DNA from: Tritrichomonas musculus
Lineage: Eukaryota > Parabasalia > Tritrichomonadida > Tritrichomonadidae
Reading direction: 5' to 3'
Length of the DNA stretch: 64,000 bases
Assembly (NCBI GenBank): GCA_039105265.1
Contig: JAPFFF010000012.1
Span: 1,798,001 to 1,862,000 of the forward strand
In this document: piece by piece, positions 8,788 through 20,825 of the stretch
Position numbering within the stretch: position 1 is the stretch's first letter
Layout: each line of letters opens with the position of its first letter
Program-made: the position numbers and the translations under genes
Notes under the pieces: model-generated
What the model was told of the DNA's origin: nothing
Databases searched by the model: none
The model's input: the letters and a program-made list of their open reading frames with translations, nothing else

Positions 8788-9344
8788 TTAAGGCGTGTAT
8801 TCAATGATGTTTGATACTCCATCTCTTTCTATATCAAACTTTGGAAGTTGATTGTATGCTGTTTCTGGAGTAGTTTCATCTTCAAAATAATTTTTTAAGG
8901 CTGAATGAAACAAAATATTGTTATAAATAAATACTATGATGGGGATATCTTTATAATCTTTCAATTTTTTTACTATCGGTCACCACCTTTCAATTTTTGC
9001 GTTTTCTTCAGGATTTCTTGGACGAATTTTATAATGAAAAATTTTGCTTTTTTTAAGTTCTTCTTCAAAATCGTTACCAGTAAATTCTTTACCGTTATCG
9101 GTTGTTATTTCAAAGGGATATTCATTTTCTTTGAAATTTGAGAGGCAATTATTCAAAGCTTGAGCAGCAAATTCCATTGTTTTATATTCACCAATTTCAA
9201 AATAAATTATTTTTCTTGAATAATCATCAATAAAAGCTATCAAATAATGAACTTTTTCAAAGTAAGGTGGTTTGTCCTTCAAAAAGTGGATATCACAATG
9301 CCACAAATAATTAACCCTTGTTGCATGATATCTTGAGTCATGTA
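8788..9344 (-). pseudogene. Integrase (rve, DDE) core of a bromodomain-integrase gene, part 3' of the mariner
   Basis: This stretch encodes an RNase-H-fold integrase core: first acidic residue in WHCDIHFLKD, second in TTDNGKEFTG, glutamate in NPEENAKIERW, followed by the usual KLKDYKDIP...YNNILFHSALK segment with ETTPETAYNQLP at the end. It joins, across the mariner insertion, to the gene part at 10975-11728 on the same strand. The core resembles integrases of cut-and-paste Ginger-type transposons and of retroelements. No capsid, protease or reverse transcriptase is nearby. Besides the mariner insertion, the frame looks broken about once. Confidence 0.75.
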
Positions 9345-9372
9345 TCGGGTGGTGAAAAAGTTCGTGCGTTTT
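9345..9372 (+). repeat. Mariner left inverted repeat
   Basis: Twenty-eight bases starting TCGGGTGGTGAAAAAGTTCG, identical in inverted form to 10945-10972. The target TA lies at 9343-9344. Confidence 0.93.
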
Positions 9373-9761
9373 TAATAACTCCTTCAATTTAGAGTCAATC
9401 GATAATTTTATAATGCAATGCAATACTTTATCATCTTCTTCAGTTTTTGATATGAAAATTATTTTTCAAAATCAAAGGCACATAGAAATATTTAAATTAT
9501 AAAAAATTGGACTCAAATTTTTTTTTTCAAAAAATTGAATTTTTTCAATGAAGATTTTCTTGTTAAATTTTTTATTAATTAAAATAGCTAATATATAAAT
9601 CTGATATACTTATAAATCGGTTTATCAAAATAAACTTATTTATTAAAAATAAACTATTTAAATATTATTTTATTTGATTTTTAAAATTTGCCAATAAAGT
9701 GAAGTGAAATAAAATGGCAAAAAACAACATTAAATAATTTTTAAAATAAATTAGATTTTAT

Positions 9762-10787
9762 TTATTTTGATAAATATTCTCCATTATTTTTGATTACTTG
9801 CTGAAGTCTTTGGATCCATTCATCATACACTGATTTCCAGCGATTTTCATCAATTTCTTGAACGATTTCTTCTATTGCTTTTATTAATGACTCTCTTGAA
9901 TCAAACATTCTTCCTTTTAATTTATATTTTATGTACCCATAAAGAAAGAAGTCATTTGGGCTTATATCTGGAGAGTATGGAGGATGAGGCAATCTCTCGA
10001 TATGAAGTTCTTCCATTTTCTCCTCCGATAATTTAGCATTATGAGGCCTCGCATTATCCATATGCAATCTAATTTTCACAGAGGTTGAAACACCTTTCAT
10101 GCTATCAGTAGCTAATTTAAGTTGTGGAAGTATGTTTGTACAAAAGTATTCTGCAGTAAATGTGGTGTTTTTGGGCAAAATATTAATCATGACCAAACCT
10201 TTGATTGAAAATGCGGTAAAAATCATTACTTTTTCATCCTGAATTTTGTGCTTTTGTTTTGTTGGTCGTATTCCTCCATATCTCCACATTCCGTCTATTG
10301 TGTAATATAAGAAAAACCAAGATTCGTCTGCTGTGATTACCTTTTTGATTTGATTCATTGAAAACGAATTTAATAATGAAAGTAACTGTGCAGAAAGTTC
10401 TACTCTCATTTTTTTCTGAGATTCTGTCAAATTATTTGGGACCCACCTGAAAAGAACTTTTTTCATATGAAGATCTTCAATTAATATTCTTTTAACTGTA
10501 TTTTTGTCAATATTAATAATGTGAGCAATATATCTGCAAGAAGCAAAAGGAAATTCATCGATCACTTTTTTCACCTCATCCACTTTTTCAAAAAGTTTAG
10601 GTCTTCCAGAACGAGGCAAATCATAAACGTCTATACGTCCATCCTCAAATTGTTTAAACCATTTACGCACTAGAGATTCTGAAGGACAGTGAGTACCATA
10701 CACACGTTGCATTTTTTGGTAAGTTTCTTGAATGCTGTCATTGTCCAGCCAACAACAATGTATAACACTTCGAAATTTGACATTCAT
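9762..10787 (-). CDS. Mariner transposase, DD34D
   Basis: A 341-aa transposase, the usual length for mariner. The N-terminal paired helix-turn-helix region (residues about 5-110) includes the classic WFKQFEDGRIDVYDLPRSGRP block. Catalytic acids are D154 (TADESWFF), D244 (HMDNARPH) and D279 (SPDISPNDFF), with 34 residues between the last two, which is the mariner signature. The WVPNNLTE block before the catalytic core corresponds to the mariner WVPHxL motif. It cuts and pastes its own element into TA sites. All key residues are present, so the enzyme looks intact. Confidence 0.96.
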   Translation of the reverse strand: MNVKFRSVIHCCWLDNDSIQETYQKMQRVYGTHCPSESLVRKWFKQFEDGRIDVYDLPRSGRPKLFEKVDEVKKVIDEFPFASCRYIAHIINIDKNTVKRILIEDLHMKKVLFRWVPNNLTESQKKMRVELSAQLLSLLNSFSMNQIKKVITADESWFFLYYTIDGMWRYGGIRPTKQKHKIQDEKVMIFTAFSIKGLVMINILPKNTTFTAEYFCTNILPQLKLATDSMKGVSTSVKIRLHMDNARPHNAKLSEEKMEELHIERLPHPPYSPDISPNDFFLYGYIKYKLKGRMFDSRESLIKAIEEIVQEIDENRWKSVYDEWIQRLQQVIKNNGEYLSK

Positions 10788-10944
10788 TTTTTTAAAAAAT
10801 TAAACGTACATTTTTTAAAATTTCAAATACTTTTTCTGATGAAATCAATTTCATCTTTTTTATCAAGAATAATATACATAACATATTTAATTTTATATTT
10901 ATAAAATAAAATCCATTTAATTTCATAAGCATCAAGAATTATAC

Positions 10945-10972
10945 AAAACGCACGAACTTTTTCACCACCCGA
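10945..10972 (-). repeat. Mariner right inverted repeat
   Basis: The inverted copy of 9345-9372, ending CACCACCCGA, followed by the TA target duplication at 10973-10974. Confidence 0.93.
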
Positions 10973-10974
10973 TA

Positions 10975-11728
10975 CAATTTCTTTTTTTTCATTTTGTTTT
11001 GGTGGGTATAAAATATTATGTATTTTTCTAGAATGCCATTCTGAAATACTTAATATGTTTCCAATACCCTTATATCCACCTTCCCATGAATTGTGAATCT
11101 CAGAAAATTTCTGAATGAGTTCATCTGAAATATTGAGAGGTTTTCGACAACATTTCAAATTTCCTAAATCAATATTATAATTATTTTTAAGAAAATTGAG
11201 TAAAGTGGTTCGTTTACATTTAAAATATTTAAAAATTGATTTTAAAGAAATTGAATTATCTTTAATTGAATCAACCAATTTATTTATTTCTGAAGCGTCC
11301 AACTGATATATATCAAATTTTGAATTAAGTATTTTTGAAAGATAAAAAAAATCTTTGTCTATTCCAGTCAATTTTTCGCAATTCTGAATTATTTTTTGAT
11401 GATTGCTCAAACAATTCATTGAAATTTCTTTATTCATTATTTCATAAAGCATATCAAACATTTGAATAGTTAAAGATTTATCACCATAAACTTGACAAGT
11501 ATTTTGATAAATTAAATTGAAATCCTTTGTAAAATCGTCTATATTAAAATATTTATTATCACTTATTTTATTTTTGATTATTTCAAAGCACATTGGAGTT
11601 TTTACAATTAAATAATAATTTTTTTCTTGTTTTTCATCTGGTAATTTTTCGAAATACAGCGAAATTGGTTTTTGGGCTATTTTTTCCATAATTTGATTGA
11701 GCTGTGATTTTAAAATCTCTTGCGACAT
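10975..11728 (-). pseudogene. Bromodomain and HTH part of a bromodomain-integrase gene
   Basis: Starting at the ATG at 11728, residues about 10-100 read as a bromodomain: PISLYFEKLP near residue 21, NYYLIVKTPM (37-46) as the ZA loop with the conserved YxxIxxPM pattern, DFNLIYQN with the acetyl-lysine-binding asparagine at 76, and Y81 in the N....Y spacing typical of the family. Residues about 155-240 look like helix-turn-helix repeats of the sort that precede integrase cores. The frame then meets the mariner; the integrase core lies beyond it at 8788-9344. A bromodomain would let the integrase recognise acetylated histones, which is an inference. It looks like the recombinase of a transposable element rather than a host gene, but no terminal repeats were found. 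Confidence 0.8.
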
Positions 11729-13204
11729 GTAAAAATAATTTTAACGTATTTTATTGAATTTGATTTGAATAGTTTACATACTTTTGAATGGATTCCTATT
11801 TTGGTAATTCAATATTTTTGAATTTTTAGAATAATATAATATAATTGATAATAAAAAACATATTAATTAATAAAGAACATAATTTTACAATTGCAATTAG
11901 CTTGATAAAAGTTTTTCAAAAGCAAAAACAGACCATAATTTGGCTATTTGGTCTAAATTTAAATAAATTCTCCGATATCTAATACGAAAAACATGAAAAG
12001 AAGTTTATTACTTATATATAAACGATCTTTACTATGCCAAATGTTGCATTAATAAGATTTTCTTTGAATTTCATTGATGAAAAACGATTTAAAAAATATA
12101 ATTTCAGTATTTCCACTTATTTTGCAACAGTTATTATACCATAAAACCTTTATATTATATGTATAAAGGGCATATAGATTGAAATAATAGCGATTACAAC
12201 TTCGTTAAACCTGAATAAAGTCCTTAGATTTATTGCTGATGAGATTAAACCAAAAAAGGATGGTTAATTTTTATATTTTTTTGGTTAAGAATACTATTAA
12301 TCAAATAAAATACGAGACCAACCTTATATTTCTTTGAATTCCTAACCTAAACAAAAAATTAGTTTACACTTTCTAGTATATCAAATAGAAAAGAAAGCAC
12401 TTGACTGAGTTCACTCTGTTATCATTTTCTCATTTCAAAAATTGATATAAAAATAGTATGCATTAAGGTATTTTCTTTTTTCTTTCCTTAAGCCTGAAAG
12501 TAATAATTGATCATGCTGCTAAACGAGACTCGTTATTTGTTCCTAGTAGGTATCACAGCATAGTTAATTGTAACAATCCATATTTAGTTCTGATAGATTT
12601 ATGATGGAGGTTAAAAAAAAATTATTGATATTCAAACTACATTTTTCATTTAAATAGATTTGATTACTCCTTATGCTTTCTCAATCATCAGTAGTTGATA
12701 GCCTAAATTGTAAAAATGTATGGAATGCTTTATTTCTCCAGAAAAATACTAAGTTCAACAAATTGTTTTACTGTGATTGTGTTGTGAGCTTAAGGGAAGA
12801 TTTTAATGATATGAGTTAATACTTGGTAATTTATTAATTATTTGATTAAAATAAATGCATTTTTAATATTAAAAACTCCCTCATGCTCATAGAAATTAGT
12901 CAATATCATCCATATATGTAATATAATGAAAACTTTTTTGATATTCCAATACTGTAATAAGCAAGCATAAGTCACAGAAAATCATTCATCAAAAAGGTGA
13001 TTCTCAATCTTGGAAAACATATATAATCGGTTGTTTTCATTTGTTTGAGCCTATTTAAAGCTGTGACTCAAAATGAAATTTAGTTTCTAGGAATTGAGGT
13101 AGGCGAAATCAAGGTTTTCTTATCTTATATTTAATAACTAATTGAATGATAAAAAAAAATCCCATTATTTAACTCAATAAGTATAATAATTTTCAAGTAG
13201 TATA
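11729..13204. other. AT-rich intergenic stretch
   Basis: About 1.5 kb of AT-rich DNA with no open frame of note, no clear tandem repeat and no inverted-repeat pair that I could pair with the other side of the integrase gene. It probably includes the 5' flank of the bromodomain-integrase gene. Confidence 0.5.
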
Positions 13205-13264
13205 CGGTAGGCTTTGGCAAGCCCCAGCCTACCACTACTCCAAGGGCTCCCGCCCCTGGACCCC
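13205..13264. repeat. GC-rich hairpin island 1
   Basis: GGTAGGCT (13206) pairs with AGCCTACC (13226-13233), followed by CTACTCCAAGGGCTC and CGCCCCTGGACCCC, a second stem. It is a direct repeat of the island at 20390-20491, on either side of the C fiber locus. It is strikingly GC-rich against its surroundings. It may mark element ends or a structured RNA or DNA signal. Confidence 0.6.
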
Positions 13265-13497
13265 ATTCAAAAAGCCAGACATTCAAAAAGTTCTATCGTT
13301 CGCGTATTCAAAAAGTTCCATTCAGAAAAAGTTAAGAATTCAAAAAGTTCTCTTCACAAAAAGTAGTATATAAAATGGCGTGATTTTTTAACGTCCCGTG
13401 TAAAAAATCCCTCCATTTGTCATTAATGACTACAAAAAAATATTTTCCACGATTGAAATGTACCCGACGCTAAATCCAGCTGAAGAGCAATGATTTT

Positions 13498-16410
13498 TTA
13501 ATATTTTTGATTGGCCAACTGATGGCTAACTTGCTGAGTGGTGAATATTTCATATTTGCTAACTAATTCCTGTGTTGTAACAAAACCATTTGTCCGCAAG
13601 GTAATATTTATCGCATTAGTACAAGAATTTTCAATTGGGATTTCATATGTTGAACTAACACTGTTATCTAAAGTAATTAGCTTGTGAATAAAATCAAATT
13701 TTATGAAATGATTCTTACCAACAATATCTTTGAATACAAATATATGTAACCTATTCCACACAGCAACTACATTTGAGCCAGCATACTTAAATCTAATATG
13801 ATTTAAGTTTTCCATTGATAATTCAAATACAGAAGGCCTTATTTGATAGTCATCATTTAGTCCAAATCTAGTCAGCTCATCTTTGGAATAGTAGTTGATG
13901 AGCTCATTGCTTGTAGATAATGAAATGTCCTCATCAAATGTTGCAGAAGATATTTCACAACCAATATAATAACCATAATAATCATCATAAATATATAATT
14001 CTTCACTGATTTCAGATTGTTTGAGGAATAAAATACAATTCCAATATTGAGTCTCTGAGATTTCATCCTGGGTCTCAAATATTATATCAAATGAAGGCTC
14101 AACACTATCTGGATCTATATATTTTCCAATTAAATGAGTTCCCTCATGATATGGTATATGAGATGTTGTAAATCTCCTTTGTTCATCACCATCATCCAAT
14201 AACACTTCTTTATTTGTTATAGAAAGTTCTTGATGATTATGATATGAGATGTCATTAAGTTTTCTATATTCTGATAAATCATCTTTGGTGAAATATGAAC
14301 CATTTTCTAATGCTGTTAATCTTGATTCCATTGCTTCTATAGTAGCCTTTAAATTTGTGTTCTCAGTTACCAAATTTTCTATCCTTGTCTTCAGTCCATC
14401 AATTTCACTTTTCAATGCTATTTGATCTTCTTCACCAAATTCAGCAAGAGTAACTCGTATTGGATATGTTCCAGAGTAATTATAAAGTACACCTGTTGCT
14501 TCTTCCCAATAAAACGGGCCACTACTTGTATCCATAACATGAGCAATTGTATCGAGTATATTTTCTGTTCTTTCTGTCTTGAATATAATATCAAATTCAT
14601 AATCTACTGATGAGCCAGTCACACCAACTAAGTGAGCTCCTTCTTGGAATGGAATGAATGAAGTATAGTATACATCATTTAGATGTTCTGGTTCGTAAGA
14701 GCCGTTTGTTATTGGTAGAATAATTTTATTCCCAAATTTCAAATCATTTTTGCTTCTATATTTTTCATCACAAGTATCTAAAATAATTGTATTATATTCT
14801 CCGGCAACAAGAGATGTTAAAATGGCAGATGCTTGAGCTGATAACGGTTTATCATCATCAGTCATTATTTTCTGGAGAACATCATCTGATGGTTTTTCGT
14901 CTGGGTTCAATTGCAACTCACTATTTTTGAGAATATCAGATTTTAATGCAAATTTTTCATCACAATCTGTTTTATTATAATAAGTTGAATCCAATAGTTT
15001 TGATAATAAATCAACTTTTTTATCAATCAGATTACTTTCAAATATTGTTTGATATGTATTAGCGACACAAGCTAATGATGGTACAGCAGCTGTTGCATCA
15101 CATTCAGTTTCATCAGATTGAACAACAAGTGGAATTTCACTTTTCAAAGCATAATTTGACAAATCCACAGGGTCAAGAATTTCACTTTTAACTTGCTCGA
15201 TAGCACTGGTCAATTCTGTTTTCAATGCATATTTATCTTGGAGAAATTCAAGATTAACAACACAGTTTAAGTTTGTTTCATCAAAATCTTCATTTGCAAT
15301 ATAGCAACTTATTACATTGATTCTATGTTGGTTATCAAAATCATAAACTACTCCACAACTTGGACTCATTTCTAATGTTAATGCTATATTTTGAACACCA
15401 TTATTTAAAATATAATCATTATTATTAATACTCGATATGGTGAATATTCCTTGATATTTAATATTTTCATCAGTTTTATCATATCCATCAAATAACATTC
15501 CATATTTTTTCCATTTTTCAAAATATTGACTTGAATTAGTATAAAGAACCGAAAGAGTATTAATACCATTACCTCCATCATAAGTTAATTCTAATTCTTG
15601 ATTGAAAGTAATTTTTTTATCAATTATTTCTGGAATTTCACTCTTCAATGCTAATTGATCTTCTTCACCATAATTCAAATCATTTTTGCTTCGATATTTA
15701 TTATCTGCTTCTTCTTTCATATACAAATTATCCATGTTTACCATACTATTTTTTATTTCATCTAACGCTGAATTAACTTCATCAACATTTGGAAAATCAT
15801 TTAATGTGGATGCCATAGCTGCATCATTATTATGTGAATTAGCAGCTAAAGCATCAATCTTTTTATGTAATGCATCTATATCACAAGTATATGCTAAATC
15901 ATTTGTTGTAAATGTCATATTCCTCGTACATGAATTTCCCTGAATAATAACACCTGATATTTTAGATATATGAGTACTATGTATGGTAATTATATTGTCA
16001 TTCTTCTCATAAGTATTTAACCATGATGCCCTAAATTCTTCACTTCTGGCTAGAGGTTTAATAACGACATCCCCTAATGTTATATTTTCTGTGACCCCTT
16101 TATATTCTGTTATCTCACCTTCCTCAAACCTGAAGTAACAATTCTTTTGAGCATTTGCTAAATATATTCTAAATACTATCATGCCATTGCTTATGGTATC
16201 TTCAGCAGTTAAAGTAATCGTTGTGCCATCAGTTTCTGCAACTACATCAATAGTATCTTCTCTACTCAATTCAGTTTTAGATACAACATTATTAATTATG
16301 TTTGATATTTCGTTATTATTTGAATTTGCAAAATCATTTAATGCATCTATCTTCTTATGTAATGCATCTATATCACAAGTATATGCCAAATCATTTAGTG
16401 TAAAGTCCAT
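13498..16410 (-). pseudogene. Fossil giant fiber of element C, open part (repeat-rich region)
   Basis: A 970-codon open part of the C fiber, matching the last third of the D fiber (59519-63274). It contains many copies of an ALKSEIP / YRSKNDL / YALKSEI-type motif spaced by about 20-60 residues. This is the repeat style of phage tail fibers and other trimeric attachment proteins. Beta-rich domains lie between, including a segment repeated with the B fiber (DYILNNGVQNIALTLEMSPS near residue 335). The block AYTCDIDALHKKIDAL occurs twice, at the start and near residue 180, indicating internal duplication. The locus as a whole is broken; this part alone would not be a complete protein. Confidence 0.7.
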
Positions 16411-16717
16411 ATGTCAAACATGTATTTTCTTTAATCTGTATTCCACCAACTCTAAGTTTATTTGGATTTGATATGATAAATGTTTTATCATTCATTACGC
16501 AGCTAGGGAAATCATCTGTTCCTTGATATTCAATAGTTCCACCAGTAATATTTATAGTTACTATATTCTCTTCATAATAAACATCATTGTATTCACTAAT
16601 TTTTTGGACCAAAAACCTTGCTTTAATTGTTCCATCTGTGATAACATCTTCTGCTTCTAAATGGACCTCGCCATTGATATATTTACCAACAACATCTATT
16701 ATGTCATCTCTAACCAA
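16391..16717 (-). pseudogene. Fossil giant fiber of element C, small open part
   Basis: About 108 codons matching the D fiber segment that runs RDDVIDIVGKIDG to TGITIKENA. It is a beta-rich domain (EDVITDGTIKARFLVQKIS). There is no convincing start codon of its own; it is a remnant of the larger fiber locus. Confidence 0.65.
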
Positions 16718-16744
16718 TTCATTCTTTGAAATAAAATCATTATT

Positions 16745-17359
16745 TCATTCATTGATTCTTGTAGTTATTGCTTTAAATGTTGGTTTTAATGAACTTCTAA
16801 ATCTATTACAAATATCCATTACACCATTAATTGTTGTGACTAATTTATCTGGGTCATCATATTCACTGCTAAATTTAATTGCTGGGAGAGAACTGGTTTC
16901 TTTATTACACCATTCAAGAATTGGAGTCAAATCAGTAGTTGAGACTGTTCTCATATATGGATCCATCGGAATATCAGGCAGTTCAGAACCATCACCAATA
17001 ATTTCTAGCATACTGGAACCCGCATCCGAACTAATATCTTCACTGATATCAGATAATAATCCCTGTAATTGACCACCCGCTTTTGAAGCACCATTAACAG
17101 TTCGAGATGCAGTTTGAACTCCTCGAGCACTTAATTGTAAGCCTAAACTTGTTCCTCCCATTACTGTTCCAGCAATACCAAATGCTAATGCAACATCAGC
17201 TACGATTTCGATTTGGTCTGTTCTTACTTTTAGATATTTGGTTTTATTTTGTTGGTCCACCATTTCTGAAGAAAGATTGTTTACTTTATTTGTTAAGTCT
17301 TTTACATCATAACTCATCACATCTACATTATTAGTAACCAAATTCAAATCACTTCTCAT
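16745..17359 (-). pseudogene. Fossil giant fiber of element C, coiled-coil and glycine-rich part
   Basis: About 200 codons beginning MRSDLNLVTNNVDVMSYDVK, a near match to the D fiber. There is a heptad coiled coil (LTNKVNNLSSEMVDQQNKTKYL) followed by a hydrophobic glycine/alanine stretch (ALAFGIAGTVMGG) that could be a membrane-active or fusion-like segment. Similarity to D continues upstream of the first ATG to about 17584, so this is an internal remnant rather than a gene. Confidence 0.65.
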
Positions 17360-17584
17360 CGTGGTAATATTATCTGCAGTAATTATTTTTGATGATGTAA
17401 TATTGTAATCAGTATATAATGTTGTTGCCGCATCAGGCCTTGGAATTATTTCATAAAATTGTTGTTTGATAATGTAATCAAATGGATTAGTTGTTAAATC
17501 CCAATTTACTTCATCTACTGGATCTGTATATTGTTTGTAAAGATAGAGCTCTATATTTTTATCAAAACTCTTTAAACCAGTTAC

Positions 17585-20359
17585 TTAATAATTTATTTTC
17601 TCTATGGTATCTAATATAGCATCTAAATCTACATGTGATACACGATTTGTATTATCGATATGATAAGAACCTAGTGAAAACTCTAATCTTGTTGCCACAT
17701 CATTATATTTTATCATTGTAAATGGTATTGCTCGTGCATAAATATCTGCGAAAATTTTATCTATTTCATTAACTTTTATTTTAGATGAATCTATTTCTGT
17801 TATTACGCAATCAATTCCCAATAAATCATAGCCTTCGAATTTTATATCAGCAGGATACCAATTCAAATGTAGGCTATAATCTGAAGCCGGATGAACAACT
17901 CCATTTTTTGTTTTAACAGATACTTCTACTTTTCCTTTCGTCCATAAGTATTCCATAAAATTCTCAGATTCACTGCCTCTTGATGGAACAAATTTTTGAT
18001 TCCATTCATCATGCTTACACATTATATAGCATCCATGAGAACCAAACGGATCTTTATTATCATTCTTCTTTAATTTGTAGATTACTTTTCCATTGCTTCT
18101 TCCTTTAATATTATCACCGTTCCATTTAGTTCCATCCCATGTTAGTTTCCATTCATTACCAAAACAATATTCTTTGAACACGAATTGCATATTGTTAGGG
18201 AAAACATAATTTGTTGGAATCTCATAAATCATTTTATAATATGCATCTTCATCGATAATTTTTGATGGTTTATAGAAGTAATATATATCGGATTTCTTTA
18301 ATTTTAATGCATTATCAGCTTCAATAATATCACACTTAACTACTGGTTTTGTTGAAACTAAAGCATCTTGTGAGGGTTCATAATTAATTGATAGCTCACC
18401 TCTGAGATATAAGTCGTATGGATTAAAATCTAGTTCTTGATCGAAAGCAATTGATGTTGTATCTGAAATTTCTGATGAATTGTATAAATAGCATCCATTT
18501 TCTCTCTTGATTACTATTGGTGCAACAAATTTATTTTGATACACATATATATAAAATTCTCTGATAAAATTTCCTTGATCATCATATACTACATTCTTTC
18601 TCAAAGTAATTTTGAAAATATTAGTATGTTCTTTTATTGTCAGCAGTTTTGTTTTTAATTCAGCAGGGATATCAATCGTTAAGATATTATATTTTTTAGT
18701 GATATCAGTATCATCTAATCGAATTGTTTTTTCAAGTGAACTTGGTTTGATATCATCATTTTTGATTTCATATTCTGGATAACCATTTTTAATCGTAAAA
18801 TTAGAATCACCTGATGAAGAGGATGGATGATTTTTAATATGATTGTTTAATTTTCGTATTAATTTATAAATTGTATCGACTATTGAATATTTATTTGGAG
18901 TGAATATTTCTTCTAATCCATCAAGCAATTCATCTTCTTCTAATAATTCTGAATTTCTCACGCAATCACTTGATAGTACAGCTATAGTATAAATCAGGCT
19001 TCCAAAAACCAAATAGAATTTAGGCGGAAAATATTTTATAAAATTAGTTAAATCTTCCCATGTATTGATTGCTATTTCTTGTGTTGCTATGGCTTTGTCT
19101 TTCAAATATTTTAATATTTCTGAATCATATTCTGCTGGTGTTGGTAGAAATTCATTATTGTCTCCCCAATTTATTACATATTTTTTTATTTTTCCATATT
19201 CATCGATACCATATCTAAGTCCAGGTGTTATTAAATTATTCCATAAAAATTTGGATGAATTAATTGCAAAATGAGCTCCAGGTTTTAAAAACCAACTATT
19301 TAATATTGAGAAAGTATGCTTAATGATTATCCCTAATGTTTTACATGAATTGATTACAACATTAATTGAATCTATAATATTTGTTTTAACAACATTATTT
19401 TTCTGTAATTCATCTATATCTGCTAAATCATTAGTGCTCAATTTAACATTACCATCTTTATCCATAAACTGCCCCTCTGTCTTTTCAACTAATGCATCAT
19501 CTGGTATGGTGATATCAGTTGAATCACTACTGGTCTTATCATTACTTATCACCAATTTTTTGAAAGCATACTCGTTGGCATCCGATAAATCACTTACTTT
19601 TATGCAAACTAATATTTCTATTTCCTCTATATTGCTTAAACTCTTTAATGGATTCATACATAAATAATACTTTGTTGATAAAATATTGTATACAAGATTT
19701 TTGATCCAATTTATTCCGTCAGTTAAATTATACCATTTCTCGTATACATTAATTGTTGGTGCAATAGAATTATCAACAGCTAGCGGTGAATTTTTATATT
19801 TTTCTTTTATTTCTTCTAATTCTTCTTTCGTTGGATAATGAAAATTATTTCCGTTCGGATCTACAATATAATCTGGTACGGGTGGTTCTGGAGAGGGTGA
19901 TGGGGATGGTTCAGGTGTAGGCGTTGGTTCAATTATTTCTATTTTTACTGTTTTTATTACTGGTTCTTTGGTAGTTTCATTTAATACTATTATTGGAACC
20001 TCAGGACCAAATGATTCTAATAACTCTAATGCTACAATGGATTCATTTTCTACTTTATTTATCCAATTACTAATATTATCATTATTAGTGCTTAAATTTG
20101 TAATGACATCATTAAATGTTGTGAGAGATTTTGGTTTGGTTTCATATGATGTTTGATTTTTCTGTACCACTTTCAAATCACTTATCTTTGTAAAATCTAT
20201 TCCAGTTGTCTTTGTCTCTTCTATTTTCTTTAACCATTTTTCAATATTTTCATTAGATGTATTGATAAGATTAATTATTTCTGTTAATGTATCAGCATGT
20301 TTATTTGCTGTTTCATAAGTGCAAATATATTCTTTTGTCTCTTCAACAGTAATAGCCAA
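17585..20359 (-). pseudogene. Fossil giant fiber of element C, N-terminal part
   Basis: About 924 open codons with no ATG at the left end. Helical repeats with heptads lie at the start (ETANKHADTLTEIINLINTS and ITNLSTNNDNISNWINKVE). Then come a proline-rich linker (PTPEPSPSPSPEPPVPDY), a long middle region, and a beta-rich domain with FKEYCFGNEWKLTWDGTKW, which is also present in the B and D fibers. The last 290 residues align well with the start of 59519-63274. An extended fiber or spike of a virus-like particle is the likely past role. Confidence 0.7.
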
Positions 20360-20389
20360 TGGTATTTCATCATCCGGCTAGTAGTTAAC

Positions 20390-20600
20390 GGTAGGCTATG
20401 CTTTGCCCAGCCTACCGCGCTTCTCTCCGCTACGCTGCGTTCGCGCTACTCCAAGGGCTCGCGCCCCTGGACCCCAGATTCTTAGTCTGGGTGCGCACAG
20501 ACCTACCACCCCCGCATTTTGTCCACGCTATGGAACAAAACACAGGGGCTCCTATACTAGGCGGCAGATTTTGTTCGAGCAACGCTATCAAATAGTTCTA
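20390..20600. repeat. GC-rich hairpin island 2
   Basis: A series of potential stems: GGTAGGCT (20390) with AGCCTACC (20409-20416), CCAAGGGC with GCCCCTGG around 20451-20470, CCCAGA (20473) with TCTGGG (20486-20491), and TTTTGTCCA with TGGAACAAAA further on. The CTACTCCAAGGGCTC...CCCCTGGACCCC core is a direct repeat of island 1. Short open frames here are composition artefacts. Confidence 0.6.
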
Positions 20601-20731
20601 ACCATCAATGAATTTTAAAAGTTTAAGCCACGCGGTTAATTCAATGCTCTCAAATCACCAATTCAAATCACCCCTGAAAATTATCAATACTGTTCACAAA
20701 TGAAGAGCTCTCGTATCAATACAAAAAGTTT

Positions 20732-20825
20732 AAGCTCACAAATGAATTCAATAGCATATCACACAAATGAATTCAATAGCATATCACACAAATGAATTCA
20801 ATAGCATATCACACAAATAAATTCA
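20732..20825. repeat. 25-bp tandem repeat
   Basis: About 3.5 copies of ACACAAATGAATTCAATAGC (plus ATATC), close to perfect. It lies in the spacer between the divergent fiber and SF2 helicase genes of element C. Confidence 0.85.

Larger units (their letters stand above)
9345..10972. mobile_element. Full-length mariner transposon (Tvmar-like)
   Basis: A 1628-bp element bounded by perfect 28-bp inverted repeats (TCGGGTGGTGAAAAAGTTCG...) and flanked by TA on both sides (9343-9344 and 10973-10974). It holds one complete transposase gene on the minus strand. It is inserted in the bromodomain-integrase gene. Perfect repeats and an open transposase frame point to a recent, possibly still mobile copy. 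T. vaginalis is known to carry mariner (Tvmar) elements. Confidence 0.93.

Noticed and set aside
10689-10904. 71-aa plus-strand frame next to the mariner transposase start
   Set aside because: Antisense to the transposase 5' end and mariner leader, hydrophobic because of AT richness; no family.
11729-13204. Possible further transposon or RNA gene in the AT-rich stretch
   Set aside because: No inverted-repeat pair, target duplication, open frame or structured element could be supported.
20398-20618. Three overlapping small frames in the GC-rich island
   Set aside because: They exist because GC-rich sequence has few stops; the DNA is better explained by hairpins and repeats.
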